Shown here piece by piece: positions 1-12,289 of a stretch of DNA of 64,000 bases (its first letter is position 1; every line of letters begins with the position of its first letter). The notes under the pieces were generated by a model. The model saw only the letters and a list, made by a program, of their open reading frames with translations, was not told the DNA's origin and did not search any database. This stretch comes from Eucalyptus grandis (taxonomy: Eukaryota > Streptophyta > Magnoliopsida > Myrtales > Myrtaceae). The stretch covers positions 36,681,803 to 36,745,802 of the forward strand of contig NC_052619.1 of assembly GCF_016545825.1 (NCBI RefSeq), given 5' to 3'. The position numbers were made by a program, and so were the translations under genes.

Positions 1-963
1 TGTCCTCTCCGAATGTTTGGTTAGATCTCTGCTCAACGAATGTCCATTCAATCATTTCTGTTTCGATAGAATACTCGCTTCACTAGCTAATGTTGTCCAA
101 TCTCATTTGTGTAAATTTCGCCAACCATTATGCAGTGAACATTCAACTCTAATCCTGTGCAAGTTATTATCTAGTGATTGGGTTGCCATGGAACATAAGG
201 GACATAATTCTAACAACAGAACCGTAAACGAAGGTTTCCACAAAACTGTAATTTGACAAAAGTGGAAGGTTCAGGTTCAGCACCTATTATTGGACGCAGC
301 TAAATCTGCTTATTGACGGAGGGACAGAGGCAGAATCCACTCAATACACGTTGGAGATTTGTTATTTTTTCCAAATTCCCTTGAAAGTTGAATACTCTGG
401 TTCAACGCGAGCTTCCATGGAGAGCGAGAGCCCGTCATTAACAAACTGGATGCAAGCAACCCCTCTGCTTTTGAAAACGCTGATAGTATAGGACTCGTGT
501 GCTCAGGCTGCACTCTGTTACCGCAATCTCTTTAGGAAACCATGCAATTGGCAGCGACAAGCAATCAGCCACCTCTACATCTCCCCAGTGCATATGCCAT
601 GTGTGCCACAGCTTCGTTATGTCCTGACTCCTGCTCCTCCACAATTGTCGCCTCAACCTCATCTTTTGGCAATTCTGGAGCCAGCAGATGTGGTCAACTT
701 AAGCCTGCAACGACACTATTGCGATCACTTGATTTCCTGAGGACACTATCTCCCCCATTGCTGCTGCACTTACACTTTCACATTGTTTCCTCTACCTTTG
801 ACCCCTCATGCGCATCAGCTTACAACCTCCCTTCAGATGAAAGAAAGAAGATAGCACTTGGACGGTCAGTTTAGTGGTTGCACTTGTTGTGAATCACTCC
901 AAAGAGGCTAAGGCAGACATTCATGGTTTTTAAAAGTTGGCACAAGTTATGGTTGCTGCAAAA

Positions 964-996
<33 letters not shown>

Positions 997-1740
997 TGGA
1001 AAAGGAAAACCTCACGCACAACAGCAACAATGACTAATCAACACATACAGAAAGGAAACTTGTACTTATGTAAGTTGTCACTCTCTATCCCCGTAGAGCG
1101 AATCATAAGATTGTCTGAGCAAGCACAGTCCATTGAATTGGACTACATTTCTATTTTTGTCTAGTACAACTATCATCGGCCATTAGATTTCATCAACAAC
1201 TGTTTCTTTTTCAACTTCTGATAACATAATTTCACTTTCGGATTTGATTCTCTAAAATTGCTATTTATTAGGTATAAGGAGTCCAGTCTCCAGTCTACGT
1301 ACATGACCTCTTGAATTGATTTGTGACTCAATCATTGCTAATTAATTCTTAACTTTCTTTCGTGAACACTTCAAGCACAGCCTTTTTCCATGCGTGTATT
1401 GTAGTTGTCCCATACTAGGTGCACGGTCCAAATGCAACAAATTTGACTCAAAAGAAAGCATAAACACATTAGTATTATCAGAAAATACTGTCTTTCATTC
1501 ATGTCTAGGGAAAAAAAGAGCAAGAGTATCCTGATAAAATATGCTAACTGAAGTAAGAAAACATCAGAATCAGTAAATTTCATCTATTTCTTTGGCCTGT
1601 TTCAACACACAATTTCATTCCACTAACTTCTGTGCTGCCACATTGTTCAAATGGGGCGAGACCAGTGTCTCAACATAGGCTAGATACCTATATCATTGCC
1701 AGTCATTGCCTATAAGAGTTGAGAAACTTTTGACTGTATT
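1..1740. other. Left-edge intergenic region, no recognisable gene
   Basis: Short open frames occur on both strands (for example around 17-256 and 542-874), but none shows a domain, splice pattern or composition I recognise. The stretch is AT-rich and interrupted by a long A homopolymer. It may be downstream or decayed sequence of a gene outside the window. I can support no gene here. Confidence 0.5.
968..995. repeat. Poly(A) homopolymer, about 28 bp
   Basis: An uninterrupted run of A. It could be the tail of an old retroposed insertion, but no flanking duplication or element body was seen. Confidence 0.9.
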
Positions 1741-1749
1741 TTACGCAGG

Positions 1750-2320
1750 GTCATGTACAACAACACGACAAACCTTTATCACTTCACCCTCCTCTGTAAC
1801 AAACAATGTTTCAGAGCCAAAACTTGCTTGAAGGCAACTCTGTGCTCATCGCCACACTGTACAGTTTTGTCCATGACGGCCTTACTCCACGTTCTTCATA
1901 TCATGTTTTGTGTTTCGTCTAATTGGATGGTACCTGCGCACCCAAGTAACCAAACTCTGATGAATCTGAGCCCTACAAGGTGAGGGGAGGATCAATCTCT
2001 GGCAGTGGAATTGCCTCGAACAATCTCTCCTCAGTCATATCGAAAGAAACAAGCCTCTTGTTTGGATTACTTTGCATAACCCCAAAGCAAGAACCCGTAC
2101 CAACGCATCCCTTTGAGGAAGGCAGTTCAAAATTGCCATTTCCTGTAACCCTCTTCCAGGAATTGCCCTTTAGAGCAGAAATATCAACCATGCATCTGCC
2201 AAAATCGCTTCTAAACTGACTGAAATGACCACTCAAGAATTAAAATCGTCAGATGAGCAATCATAGTGAAGTCCAAAAAATTTGAAGCCGCTTATATTAC
2301 TGTGATAATTAGCTTTAGCT
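1750..2320 (-). pseudogene. F-box-associated (FBA) domain relic
   Basis: The minus-strand frame 2236-1973 reads like the middle of an F-box-associated domain: a 'LKGNSWKRV' block, then a 'RLVSFDMTEERLFE' block and a 'PLPE' segment, in the order normal for plant FBA_1 proteins. Just upstream (about 2320-2240), in a shifted frame with a stop, is a 'YDCSSDDF' block resembling the usual Y-D-x-x-T-D-D-Y motif. Downstream, a 'SWTKLYSV' block appears in another frame near 1860. No F-box motif is visible. Several frame changes and stops show that this is a dead fragment. Two much better F-box copies lie at 39 and 49 kb, but this relic is not an obvious copy of them. Confidence 0.6.
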
Positions 2321-3564
2321 TTAGGGATTGGGATTTCTTTAGACTCTATAATAGTTATATTCCATAAAACAAATGATTTGCCATTCAAGCAACAGAAAAA
2401 GCCACTGCAAGACCCAACAATTGGGAGCTCCTACCATGGAACTTTAAGTGGATCATCAACTGCAATGATCTCAGTGTCCTCAATACTGCAAATGATATTT
2501 TCAAATGATGCGTACGAGTTCATCTTGCTTTCAGTATGGCCAAACTAATGCTCAATTGCTTTACTCACTCATAGATATGACAAGGATAAGACTTTTTAAA
2601 TCATAATCCATTGGGAACTCATTTTTGAATGTATGTATATCTCTAAAATCAATTTTTTTTAGAAACTGAACAGGCAGTTGTTTTATGATCCTTTCAATGC
2701 AATTATTGGACCTCCATTTTAACCTGCTTTCTCTTTGGTAATTTCAGATGTCTAGTAATGGGATAATCCTTAAATATGGAAAGGTAATGCAATTTATGCT
2801 CCTAGACCCTCTGCAAGCAAGACAAGCCATGTATCAACTCAACCTTATAGATCCTCTGCGGCTCAACAATTTGCAAGTCATCTGCACCTCGATCAAACTG
2901 TGCTATAGTAGGATGTGTTGCATTTGACTTTGCTAACTTGGACGTGTTGCTTCTTTGTATGACTGAAACATGTTGGATTTGAAAAAGTGATGAACCTTTT
3001 AGTAGCAGTTGGAATGTTTTTTCTTTTTCTTGAATTTTGTTGGAAGATGCACTTTAAATTAAAAGAAGCGATGACTAAACTATGGAAGATGTGCTTTTGA
3101 ATGGTTAATATATTGAAATTTGGAGTTTATCATGTTGAATTTGCAGCATCATATTCACTACCAAAAAAACACAGAACTTGGTCATTCACTTTGAATGGTC
3201 CTTTTCTTTCGATCTGCACGGTCATATAAAATGAGTACTCCTGTTAAATCCGCAGCATCAATATGTACTCACACTATACATGATTTGCTAATGGTGCTAA
3301 TACAGTTGAATGCCAATAAACGAGATACAAAACTCAGAACTTTGTCATTCACTTCAAGGCCAAACCCAAAAATAATGTCCAGACTAGAACAAACCAAAAT
3401 ACATCATTCCCATTCTTTGCATCACAGCGGTCTTGCCTAACTTCTACCCGTGAGTGATCCTACCTTAGAAGCAAAAAAGATGGACAAACAACAACATCTC
3501 CAACAAACATTTTTGCCAATCTAGGGCAAGCATTGTCGTGTTTTCCTACCCTACTTAAACAGTA
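2321..3564. other. AT-rich intergenic sequence
   Basis: I see no gene, terminal repeat or conserved motif. Short open frames here lack any recognisable domain. Confidence 0.5.
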
Positions 3565-3728
3565 GGCATAGAGGCGCTCAAACACAACAAAAGATAGTTA
3601 AAACGAGAAAGAAAAATTGAGGCATAAGGTTTATCTTGGTTCACCCTTAAACTATGATTACATCAAGTTGAGGATTCCACTATAATTAGTGTTCTACACA
3701 GTTCTATTATAACCCTCAATTACAAGTA

Positions 3729-3760
<32 letters not shown>

Positions 3761-3778
3761 ATAGCTATTCATGGTCCA
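3565..3778. repeat. Truncated LTR-like fragment, same family as 40725-41014
   Basis: This stretch shares an ordered series of blocks with the solo LTR at 40725-41014: 'gaaagaaaaat', a 'ggttcaccc..ttaaacta' block, 'aggattccactataattag' and 'tagctatt'. An AT microsatellite (3729-3754) interrupts it. Its right part is missing exactly where the gypsy LTR begins at 3779, so the gypsy element seems to have landed in this older LTR. Confidence 0.55.
3729..3754. repeat. (AT)n microsatellite
   Basis: Thirteen uninterrupted AT units, inside the LTR-like fragment. Confidence 0.95.
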
Positions 3779-6700
3779 TGTGACATCCTGATTTTTGACC
3801 CTGTTTTGATTAAATAAAATAGGCTTTTCATCGACGTGCCTATGGTCCTTTTTTCTCTAAGTTGGCCACTCATGAGATAACTAATCTATTTAGTGAAGCC
3901 GTTAAGGAATATAAACGCAACAAACTTGAGAATTCGATTAGAAATCGACTGCTCGACCGTGCTAATCTACAAGGGTCAATACGGCTCTATTAAAATCGAT
4001 TAGAGACCAGAGATAGGTCGATTTGATTAAGGCATGTAATTAAACTGTGAGTGATTCCACTTGATTGCAAAATTCGAGTCGAATAGCACCAAACCGATTT
4101 TTCTATCGATTTTGTACTGGTGCTTGTAATTGAAACCTTGAGATTTTCACGACAACTGAGAGTCGCCTATGAGTTAGAGATGGACAATGTGAATAAAAAA
4201 TAATTGACCACAGGTCAAACGCGCTAAAAATTCATAAAAGCTACCCGGTAGGTTAGGTCATGCTAAAATCACATTCGGTTGAAATTAACCATGAAATTGG
4301 ACCCGGTTTTAGGAATTGAAAGTTTTGGCGTATCACAATTTATTTTTAGGACGTCGACTCATCCTTTGAAGAATTGTTGGTGAGCCCAGAATTTTGGCGG
4401 AAATTCAAAATTGGGCAACTTAAATTAAGGAAATTCGAAGGGGCCAAATTGAGTGCACTTTTGGCCTTCAAGTTGGAACAAATGGTGAGGGAAATGGTGG
4501 AAATTTGTGTTGGCTACTACCATGGCACTTTGGCAACCAAATTGGATTGAATTGAGAGATTTAGTGTGAAATTGAAGATGGAATTGGTGAAATTCGTAGG
4601 ACCATGGGAGCAGCAACATTTGGGCACCAAATTGAAGTCCCTAGGTGAAGTTTTGTGAAGGATTTGGCTTGTGGAAGAAGCCTTGGCAGCTGGATAAAGG
4701 TTGAGGACTTTAGGGGCTTCACACTCAAGTGCTTGGGATATTGTGGCTTGACTTATTGGCTTTTTGTCCCCTTCTTCCCCGTACCAACCCCATCTTCTTC
4801 TTCCTCAGCTTCTTCTTCACTTTCTCTAGCTGAAACTTCAATTTCCAAAGCTAAGCAACCAGCCCGGCCCCTTACCGAACCAGCTAGTAACCCGCAAGCC
4901 ATCGTTAGGCCTCCTCGCTGCCCGTCCGAGCCACTCGAGCACCGACCTACCTTCACCCGCGATCCCATCCCCATCCCCATCCGCATCCCTAGCCTGCTCA
5001 CCCTGGCCGTTCGCTTGCCTGACCGTCTCCACCGCCCACGTCATAACTCTGTCGACTAGGTCGCCCGTCCGCCGCTCCAGCTTGTCCTCATCGCTGCCTA
5101 GCCCGTCTCGCCACTTGACCAGCCCATCGCCAGCTCGAGCCCAGCCCTTCGGTTCAGCCCAAAGAACTGAAGGCTAGCTCCAAGCCATGGGCCTTGTGGC
5201 TATTTTTAGCCCTTTCCCAGCCTCCTTGAGTGTTGTTGTAGGCTTGAGTCTTGCTCGCCTTCACGTCGCCATCGCCGCGAACTAGTTTATTCGCTAATCC
5301 GGTGATTTTACCTCCTAAAATTTAATTAGGAGGTTAATTATGCCTAGGGGAGGTTTAGATTAGGCTAAGGGAGATTAGTGTGCTTAGTTAGCTTATTTAG
5401 TTAATTAGATTAACTAGTTAGGCCAATTAGGTGGTTAGTTAATTTAATTAGTTAATTTAGTAGGTTATTATGTATCTAGCCTAGGTAGATTAATCTAATT
5501 AGCCCAATTAGGTGGTTAGATTAGTGTATATAGCTTAGTTAGTGCTTTAATTTAATTATTTTGCAATTTATTTAATTATTTATTAATTAGCGAAAATTAT
5601 ACTAGGATAGCCGGTCGTTAGAATTTCGTGCTTTGATCATTGTGGTGTAGTTGGTTTGTGTAATTGATCACTAATTTGTGCAATTGGATGCTGATTGATG
5701 ATTTTCAATTATTATTTCAAAAATATGAATTTTTGGTATTTAATTAGAAAAATACCGGGTGTCGGGTTTTGACATCAAAAATGTTTTTAGGTACTATATA
5801 AAAATCATGGGATTTTTAAATGAGAGGGTATCACATTTTATGGTTCAATATGATCGTGTGTCCATGCACAATTGTTTTACCAGGTATTTTTAATATGAAG
5901 AAAATAGGCCAAACACATTATTTAAATTGAGGCATTTGAGTGCAAAGCACGATGTCCTCGTCCGAGATTGGATGTGCGTGTGATCGTTATGAGAACCCGT
6001 CACAAGCGTTTATGCCGGACAATGCTCCTCGGGAATGCCCCATGTCAACGAATGCCGGTCGCAGTGGAGACTGGGCCAATGCTCCTTTGGGAATGCCGTC
6101 TCGATGTAGATGTTGCCGTGCTCGATGGGGTGAGACGACGCCTGGCTATGCTGAATGACCACTTATTGTTGAGTCGGTTGTGGCCGTTGGGTTGTAACTA
6201 ATTAGAACAAGCTTGAGTGTTTGTTATAATCGCGCCTAATTATGGGACGGAATTATGTGGCACGGAATGTGACGTGTTATAATAATTTGGCCTTATAATC
6301 GGGATCCTTGTGATTGATTGATATATGATATGGTGTGTTCCAATGAGTGGTGTACGCTTGTTGCATTTATATATGAGATATGAACCGTACTAATGTGTAG
6401 GGAGGTGCTGAGGCAAGGTAAGTCGTATATGATGTGTGTATAGGCTGCCTCTAGGTGTATTATCTTCCTAATCGGGGTTTAGGTTATAGACTCGTTGAGA
6501 CATCGTTTCACCTCGTCGTGGTTTAAAAATTTTCAGGTCCCTAGATGGAGGAAAGACACATACGGTATGGGGTCCCACAGGTGATGGAGTTTGAGTTCAC
6601 CTACTTCCCTATTCCTGGGACTAGCTTGACCCGTGAGTTGGTTGAGTCCATGGTATGGCTCGAGGAGGGCCGACCTTAGTTGGTGCCTCACCGATACATA

Positions 6701-7134
6701 GCGTGGTTCATCAACTTTCCTCAAGGGAGTTGGGAGGATCCTCTTTAGGGTTTCGACGAGCCTCCCATTAGGACCAGGGAGTGGGAAGTAGGGCATCCTA
6801 TACATCTCGACACTCCTGATGGTGTCGTGGTGGACTCGGAGCCCATGGTTGTAGAGCCCGGAGTTTAGACTGCTCAACAGCTCCTTTTGATCTAGACTTG
6901 TATATATACTTTTGGGTTTAGACCTTTTGTATATAAACTTGGTTTATTTATAAAGTGTGTTTTATTTAAATTGATTGTCCTGCTTTTCTATCCCATGTTT
7001 GTTTGTTGTCTGGAGATTGTTTTATTTTTCTTCCACATGTGCCTAATTGATTGGGTCGGTGACGCGTCCTAGGAATGTCACAATTTGTTAGACCACCGAG
7101 GGATGTGTGCACGCTCGAGGTTCAGGGCATGACA
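3779..7134 (+). repeat. Ty3/gypsy LTR 1 (outer 5' LTR), about 3.36 kb
   Basis: It starts TGTGACATC and ends TGACA, with a Met-tRNA-type primer-binding site 13 bp downstream. The first part matches LTR 2 closely and LTR 3 less well (for example the 'gaagaattgttggtgag' block near 4369). A stretch of about 0.6-0.9 kb (roughly 4410-5270) is largely missing from LTR 2. LTRs of about 3 kb are typical of the Tekay/Del chromovirus lineage, which fits the chromodomain at the 3' end of the internal region. No coding capacity is recognised inside. The matching right-hand target duplication cannot be seen because LTR 3 is truncated. Confidence 0.85.
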
Positions 7135-7147
7135 TCCCTGCCCGGAG

Positions 7148-7159
7148 TGGTATCAGAGC
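7148..7159 (+). other. Primer-binding site, gypsy element 1
   Basis: TGGTATCAGAGC, complementary to the 3' end of plant initiator Met-tRNA. It lies 13 bp after the LTR end and is the standard primer site for minus-strand synthesis in this clade. It is not itself a tRNA gene. Confidence 0.9.
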
Positions 7160-7334
7160 TAGTCAGTGTCTGAAGTGATGAGGTTTGATGGGTTATGGGA
7201 TAGTTAGTAGGAAATGCCTTTTTCTTATGCAGATACATGTGATTAATAGCTTATTGGTAGATTGTTTTGTGTGGGTTGCTTAGTTTCTAATTCTATGTGT
7301 AATAGGAAAGTAGGTTCTGTAAGGATCTTGCATC

Positions 7335-8490
7335 ATGAGTGACCAGGACTAGAGAACTCCTAGGAAGAGGTTGGTAGCGTCAGTTACTTGGGGTAGGACG
7401 CCGACTAGGGTTGGTGCCCAAGGTAGGGTGCAGGCTCAGGCCAACGCTATTGGGATAGCGTCGCGGTAGGTTGGTGCTGATGTAGCAGCACCTAGTGATC
7501 CTAGAATCGATGGGATTGTACAGGCGCTCGAGACTTCGGGGACTCTGATGGGGCAGTAGGCCTAGAATCAAGTTGTCGCTACAGCCGTTACCATTGTCGC
7601 TGTCGCTGCCAATGCTGCTATTGTTGCTGCAGCCGCACCTGTTGAAGTCCAACCTAGAGTTGTGGTTGGGAAGAGACCGATGCACAAGTTGGTTGAGCAG
7701 TCTTGAAGTTGAACCCGCCGAGGTTCATAGGAGTTGGAGATCCCGAGGCTACAACCCTCTGGATTTAAGAGTTGGAGAAAGCCTTCGTGCTACAAAGGTG
7801 CATGAAGGAAGATAAGGTGATCCTTGCAGTATATCAATTGCAGGGAAATGCAAGTACTTTGTGGAGAGCCACTAGAGGAAGGATGTTCCCAAAAGGTGTG
7901 GTTCCGGTGTGGACCACCTTCGTTGAAGTCTTCAACGGCAAGTATTTCTCTAACTGTGCCAAGGAATAGAAGATGGTGGAATTCTAGCACTTTCGTCAAG
8001 GTCTAATATCTGTAGACCAGTATGAGGCGAAGTTTACCGAGTTATTGCAGTATGCCTCCAAATTGATCAAGGATCCGATAGACCGAGCAAGAAGATTCCG
8101 GGATGGACTCAGACTGGAGCTGAAAGACCCGCTGGTGCCGTTCAACCTGAAGGACTATAATGACATGTATGAATGGGCCCAGATAATAGAAAGGAACCTT
8201 AACGAACGAGCCACTGCATCTGGGTCACGGTTTGGGTCGAACAGAGATGGAAATTGGTTTAGGAAGAAACCAATGACCAGAGGAATGTATCCTATTCCAC
8301 CTAACAGGAAGGATCGGATAGGAAAGTTAGTGTCGAGCTATAATGGAGTATGTCGTTTTTGCGGAAGACGACATGAATCGGCCCCATGCCATTCTCGGAT
8401 GGGTGCTTGCTATGGATGTGGCCAGTAGGGTCACCAAGTCAAGGATTGTCCTCGAAAGCCGATGGGATCGCAGCTACCACCGCCGCCACC
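7335..8490 (+). pseudogene. Gypsy element 1 gag remnant
   Basis: The probable start is the ATG at 7335, matched by the ATG at 15245 in element 2. The frame is broken by many stops and shifts. The best conserved block (8045-8428) carries the gag core 'DRARRFRDGLRLELKDPL' and runs into a CCHC zinc knuckle at 8408-8449. That knuckle contains an in-frame TAG between its Gly-Gln and Gly-His. Gag would form the virus-like particle and bind the RNA. This copy cannot make a full protein. Confidence 0.8.
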
Positions 8491-8499
8491 GATGGGACA

Positions 8500-9238
8500 A
8501 AATAGAGGATATGCGTCGCAGAATGCATCGCAGGGTGGTATGAACAGGCCTCTAGCTCAAGGAAGGGTGTATGCTGTCACCCGATGACAGGTAGAGGACT
8601 CACCTGACGTGGTCACAGGTATGGTCTCGCTAAACGACCATGTTGCTTATGGTTGATTTGATCCTGGCACAACTTATTCATTTATAGTTGAGCAGTAAAT
8701 TAAGTTGGTAGGGTTGAGTCTTGAATCGTTGGGGTCAGTCTTTAGTATATCTACCTCGTTAAAGGATATGGTGTTATCTGTAGTAGGTTGTCCTAGTTGC
8801 AAGTTGGTTATTGGTGAGCGACATGGAAAGATAGATTTGATAGTCCTAGTTATGTATGATTTTGATATGATAATTGGCATGTACTGGCTCACTAAGCAAT
8901 GAGCTACTATAGACTATTATCGTAAAGCAATTCAGTTTAACCCGTTAGCGGGTGAAAGTTTCGAGTTTATTGGGAGTCGAGGAGGACCCTCGATTACCTT
9001 AATCTCATTGCTTGAGGCAACCTGTTTGTTAGACAGGGGTTGCCAAGGTAACCTAGCGACTATCGTGGATACAACAGTTGAGGAGCCAAAGATGGAGGAC
9101 ATTGTAGTAGTGCAAGAGTTTGCTAACTTGTTTTCGAAGGAATTACTTGGTCTACACTTAGAAAAGGAGATTGAGTTGGCCCCCAAGACGGAGCCAATCT
9201 CTAAGGCTCCTTACCGTATGGTGTTGTCAAAGTTGATG
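8500..9238 (+). pseudogene. Gypsy element 1 protease remnant
   Basis: This is the retropepsin-like domain after the gag knuckle. The expected catalytic D-S/T-G triplet near 8657-8668 reads D-P-G, and stops occur on either side. The following 'YDFDMIIGM' block and the linker up to 'KAPYRMVLS' (about 9225) match element 2. Immediately afterwards an insertion of about 290 bp separates protease from reverse transcriptase. Confidence 0.75.
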
Positions 9239-9523
9239 TGAGTTGTTGTGGAAAGATCGTTCTACGAAGGCCTAGATGGTGAGAATTGCAAACCTCGACC
9301 TCCAATCAAACCTGTGATTGGTAACCTCGGTATGAACGTGACCTATTGACAAATATGTGTCAACCAACCAACGTTATAGATGCCACGAGCGAAAGAATTT
9401 GCTATCTCACTTGATAAGTCGAATCGACCGCCACAAGAGAATCTTGATTAGGTCAAGTCCTCAAAAGAACAGTAAAAGAGAACCTCTCAATTCTTTTCCT
9501 CAAAAAATAAAATATAAACCTGT
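9239..9523. other. Non-element insertion between protease and RT of gypsy element 1
   Basis: In element 2 the protease-RT linker is continuous ('[14 protein letters not shown]'). In element 1 about 285 bp of unrelated AT-rich sequence sits at the same point and a few linker codons are lost. No terminal repeat or clean target duplication was found, so the source is unknown. Confidence 0.6.
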
Positions 9524-10320
9524 TTGAAGGTGCAGATGCAGGAGTTGTTGGATAAGGGATTCATACGTCCCAGTGCATCACCTTGGGGAGCGCTAGTTTT
9601 GTTCGTGAAAAACAAAGATGGTTCGTTACGCCTTTGCATCGACTATCGGCAACTCAACCAAGTGACGGTTAAGAATAAGTACTCGTTGTTGAAGATCCTC
9701 GACTTATTTGACCAGTTGCAGGGAGCGTTGATATTTTCTAAGATCGACATGACGATAGGGTATCATCAGTTGAGGATCAGAAAGGAGGATATACCGAAGT
9801 CGACGTTTCATACGCGTTACGGCCATTATAAGTTCATTGTAATGCCGTTTGGGTTAACTAATGTCCCAGCTGCTTTCATGGATCTAATGAATCAAGTGTT
9901 CAAGGAGTATTTAGATGAGTTTGTGATCGTGTTCATTGATGACATTCTGGTGTACTCGAGAAGTCCTGAGGAGCACGAAAGACAATTGAGGACGGTGCTT
10001 CAGACTCTGCAAAACCATAGATTGTATGCTAAGTTTAGTGAGTGTGAGTTTTGACTAACTCGCGTGGCTTTCCTAGGTCACGTGATTTCAGGTGAAGGAA
10101 TTTTCATGAACCCGACCAAGATTGAAGCCGTGAGTAACTGGCCAAGACCAATGACAGTGGTAGAGATCAGAAGTTTCTTGGGATTGGCAGGTTATTACAG
10201 ACGATTCGTGGAAGGATTCTCTACAATAGCCTTGCCTTTGACTCGACTGTTGAAGAAAGAAGAGAAGTTTGTATGGACAGATAAGTGCGAGCGTAGTTTC
10301 CAAGAGCTTAAGCAAAGCTG
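9524..10320 (+). pseudogene. Gypsy element 1 reverse transcriptase
   Basis: A long open block (9524-10054), then one stop in place of the Trp of 'CEFW', then a second open block to about 10320. Recognisable RT motifs in order are '[19 protein letters not shown]', '[13 protein letters not shown]', '[12 protein letters not shown]' and the catalytic '[10 protein letters not shown]' near 9928-9957. The connection region '[11 protein letters not shown]' and '[17 protein letters not shown]' follows. This is the Ty3/gypsy order and consensus. The active-site Asp pair is present, but the single stop prevents a full polyprotein. Confidence 0.9.
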
Positions 10321-10332
10321 ACTATCGCACCG

Positions 10333-10760
10333 GTGCTGACAATTCCATCTTGTCCTAAAGGATACGAGATCTATAGTGATGCGTCATTTAGAGGACTGGG
10401 TTGCATGTTAATGCAACATGGCAGAGTCATTGCATACGCATCTTGTCAGTTGAGGCCTCATAAGCTGAATTACCCGACACATAAGTTAGAACTCGCAGCG
10501 ATAATCTTCATTCTGGAGATTTGAAGACATTACTTGTGCGGAGAAAGGTTCCAGATCTTATAGATCATTAGAGTCTCAAGTATTTATTCTCTAAGAATAA
10601 ATTGAATATGAGACAACGTCGTTGGATGGAACTTCTTAAGGATTATGATTGCGACATCCTGTATCACCCTAGAAAAGCTAATAAGGTCGCAGATGCATTA
10701 AGTCGGAAGTCTTCAATTGCGCAGATGGTGATTAAGGAGTGGATCTTACTCGAATGAGCT
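10333..10760 (+). pseudogene. Gypsy element 1 RNase H remnant
   Basis: It begins '[17 protein letters not shown]', with the RNase H Asp in 'YSDAS', and continues '[17 protein letters not shown]' and 'LELAAIIF'. After about 10524 it breaks into short frames (stop near 10522). The 'LYHPGKANRVADALS'-type tail is visible near 10660-10700 in degraded form. Confidence 0.8.
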
Positions 10761-10979
10761 CAAGATTCGGTTTTCAAATTTGAGGTAGGCCACCTCTCAA
10801 GCCTTATGGACACCCTCATAATTGAACTAGAAGTACAGATAATAATCAAGGCGCTATAGTTGACAGATCCAGAGATCTAGAAGATTCTGCAAGAAGATGC
10901 AGAAAAGAGAAAACCTGACTTTCAGATTTATGAGGACGGAACACTAAAGTTTCATGGACAATTGTGTGTACTTGATGAT

Positions 10980-11720
10980 GCTGAGCTTAAGGAAGAGATT
11001 TTATCAGAAGCTGATTGTAGCAGTTACAACATTTATCCAAGCAGTACGAAGATGTATCAGAATTTGTGTCAACCCTATTGGTGGACCGGTATGAAGGCAG
11101 ATATCGCCAAGCATGTCGCCAAGTGTCTGATGTGTCAGTAAGTGAAGGCATAACATTGTAAGCTGGGAGGACTTCTGCAACCTCTCGAGATTCCCGAGTG
11201 GAAGTGGGAACACATCACAATGGACTTTGTGATGGGCTTAGCAAGGAGTTAGAGGAGTATTGATTTCATATGGGCTGTAGTTGACAGATTGACGAAGTCG
11301 GCTCCCTTCATCGCCATACGAAAGGACTATGCATTGGATATATATGCAAAATTGTACGTGCGTCAGATAGTTCGACTGCATGGAGTGCCAGTGCCGATTA
11401 CATCTGATCGAGACCCGAAGTTTACAGTAGCCTTTTGGAAAAGTTTACAGACTGCCTTGGGAATGATGTTGCAGTACAATATGGCCTATCATCCTCAGAC
11501 GGATGGCCAATATGAGAGGACGATTCAAACCCTCGAGGATATGTTGCAAGCTTGTGTGTTAGACTTCAAGAGAAGCTGGGAGGAATAGCTTCATCTAGTT
11601 GAGTTTACCTACAACAACAGTTATAAGTAGAGCATTCAGATAGCACGGTTTGAAGCATTGTATGGCAGAGCATGCAAAACTCTAGTTTGTTGGGATGAAG
11701 TCAGAGATCGGAAGATTACC
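10980..11720 (+). pseudogene. Gypsy element 1 integrase remnant
   Basis: A degraded HHCC zinc-binding region ('MYQNLCQPYWW' through 'CLMCQ', about 11050-11142) is followed by the DDE core. '[10 protein letters not shown]' (about 11213) carries the first Asp and 'ITSDRDPKFT' (about 11398) the second. 'YHPQTDGQYERT' (about 11487) carries the final Glu region. Stops replace Gln or Trp codons at several places. The catalytic triad positions themselves still look conserved. Confidence 0.85.
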
Positions 11721-11829
11721 GGCCCTAAGTTAGTTAAGCAATTAGTAGATGCAGTTACAGTTATTCAGGAAATATTAAATACAGCTCAGAGTCACCAGAA
11801 AAGCTATGCAGATAAGTAGCGAAGACCAT

Positions 11830-12262
11830 TGGAATTCCAAGTTGGTGAACACGTCTTTCTAAAGGTGTCACCGATGAGGGGTTCTTCACGCTTCGGTAAG
11901 AAAGGAAAGCTAAGTCCGAGGTGCGTTGGTCCCTTTGAGATACTAGAGAGAATATGGACTTTGGCGCTTTGTGGCTAAGATTGGCTCAACTGCATAACAT
12001 CTTCCACATGTCGATGTTGAGAAAATATGAACCTGACCCGACCCATGTGCTGAATTTTGAAGAATTGGACATGGATGGCAGAGTGTCGTACGTGGAAAGG
12101 CCAGTTCATATCATATATCGAAAGGAGCAACTGCTGCGTACCAAGACGATCTTGTTAGTTAAAGTGGTTTGGCAATACCACGTGACATAAGGAGCAACTT
12201 GGGAAAGCGAAGAATCGATGAGACGACAATACCCCCACCTTTTGAAGAAGAATTGTAATGGT
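11830..12262 (+). pseudogene. Gypsy element 1 C-terminal linker and chromodomain
   Basis: After integrase come 'VGEHVFLKVSPMRG', 'FHMSMLRKY' and a short chromodomain-like segment: 'VSYVERPVHII', then 'KTILLVKVVWQYH', then 'ATWESEESMRRQYPHL'. A chromodomain here marks a chromovirus (Tekay/Del or close), which targets integration to particular chromatin. A stop interrupts the chromodomain at about 12188. Confidence 0.8.
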
Positions 12263-12289
12263 TTAAATTTTGAAGACGAAATTTTTATA

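Noticed and set aside
4655..5059. Pro/Ser-rich 134-codon frame
   Set aside because: It lies inside gypsy LTR 1 in a GC-rich segment and has no counterpart in LTR 2 or LTR 3.
7148..7159. tRNA-Met-like sequence TGGTATCAGAGC (also 15058 and, reversed, 17069)
   Set aside because: These are retrotransposon primer-binding sites next to LTRs. No cloverleaf or tRNA body is present, so no tRNA gene is called.
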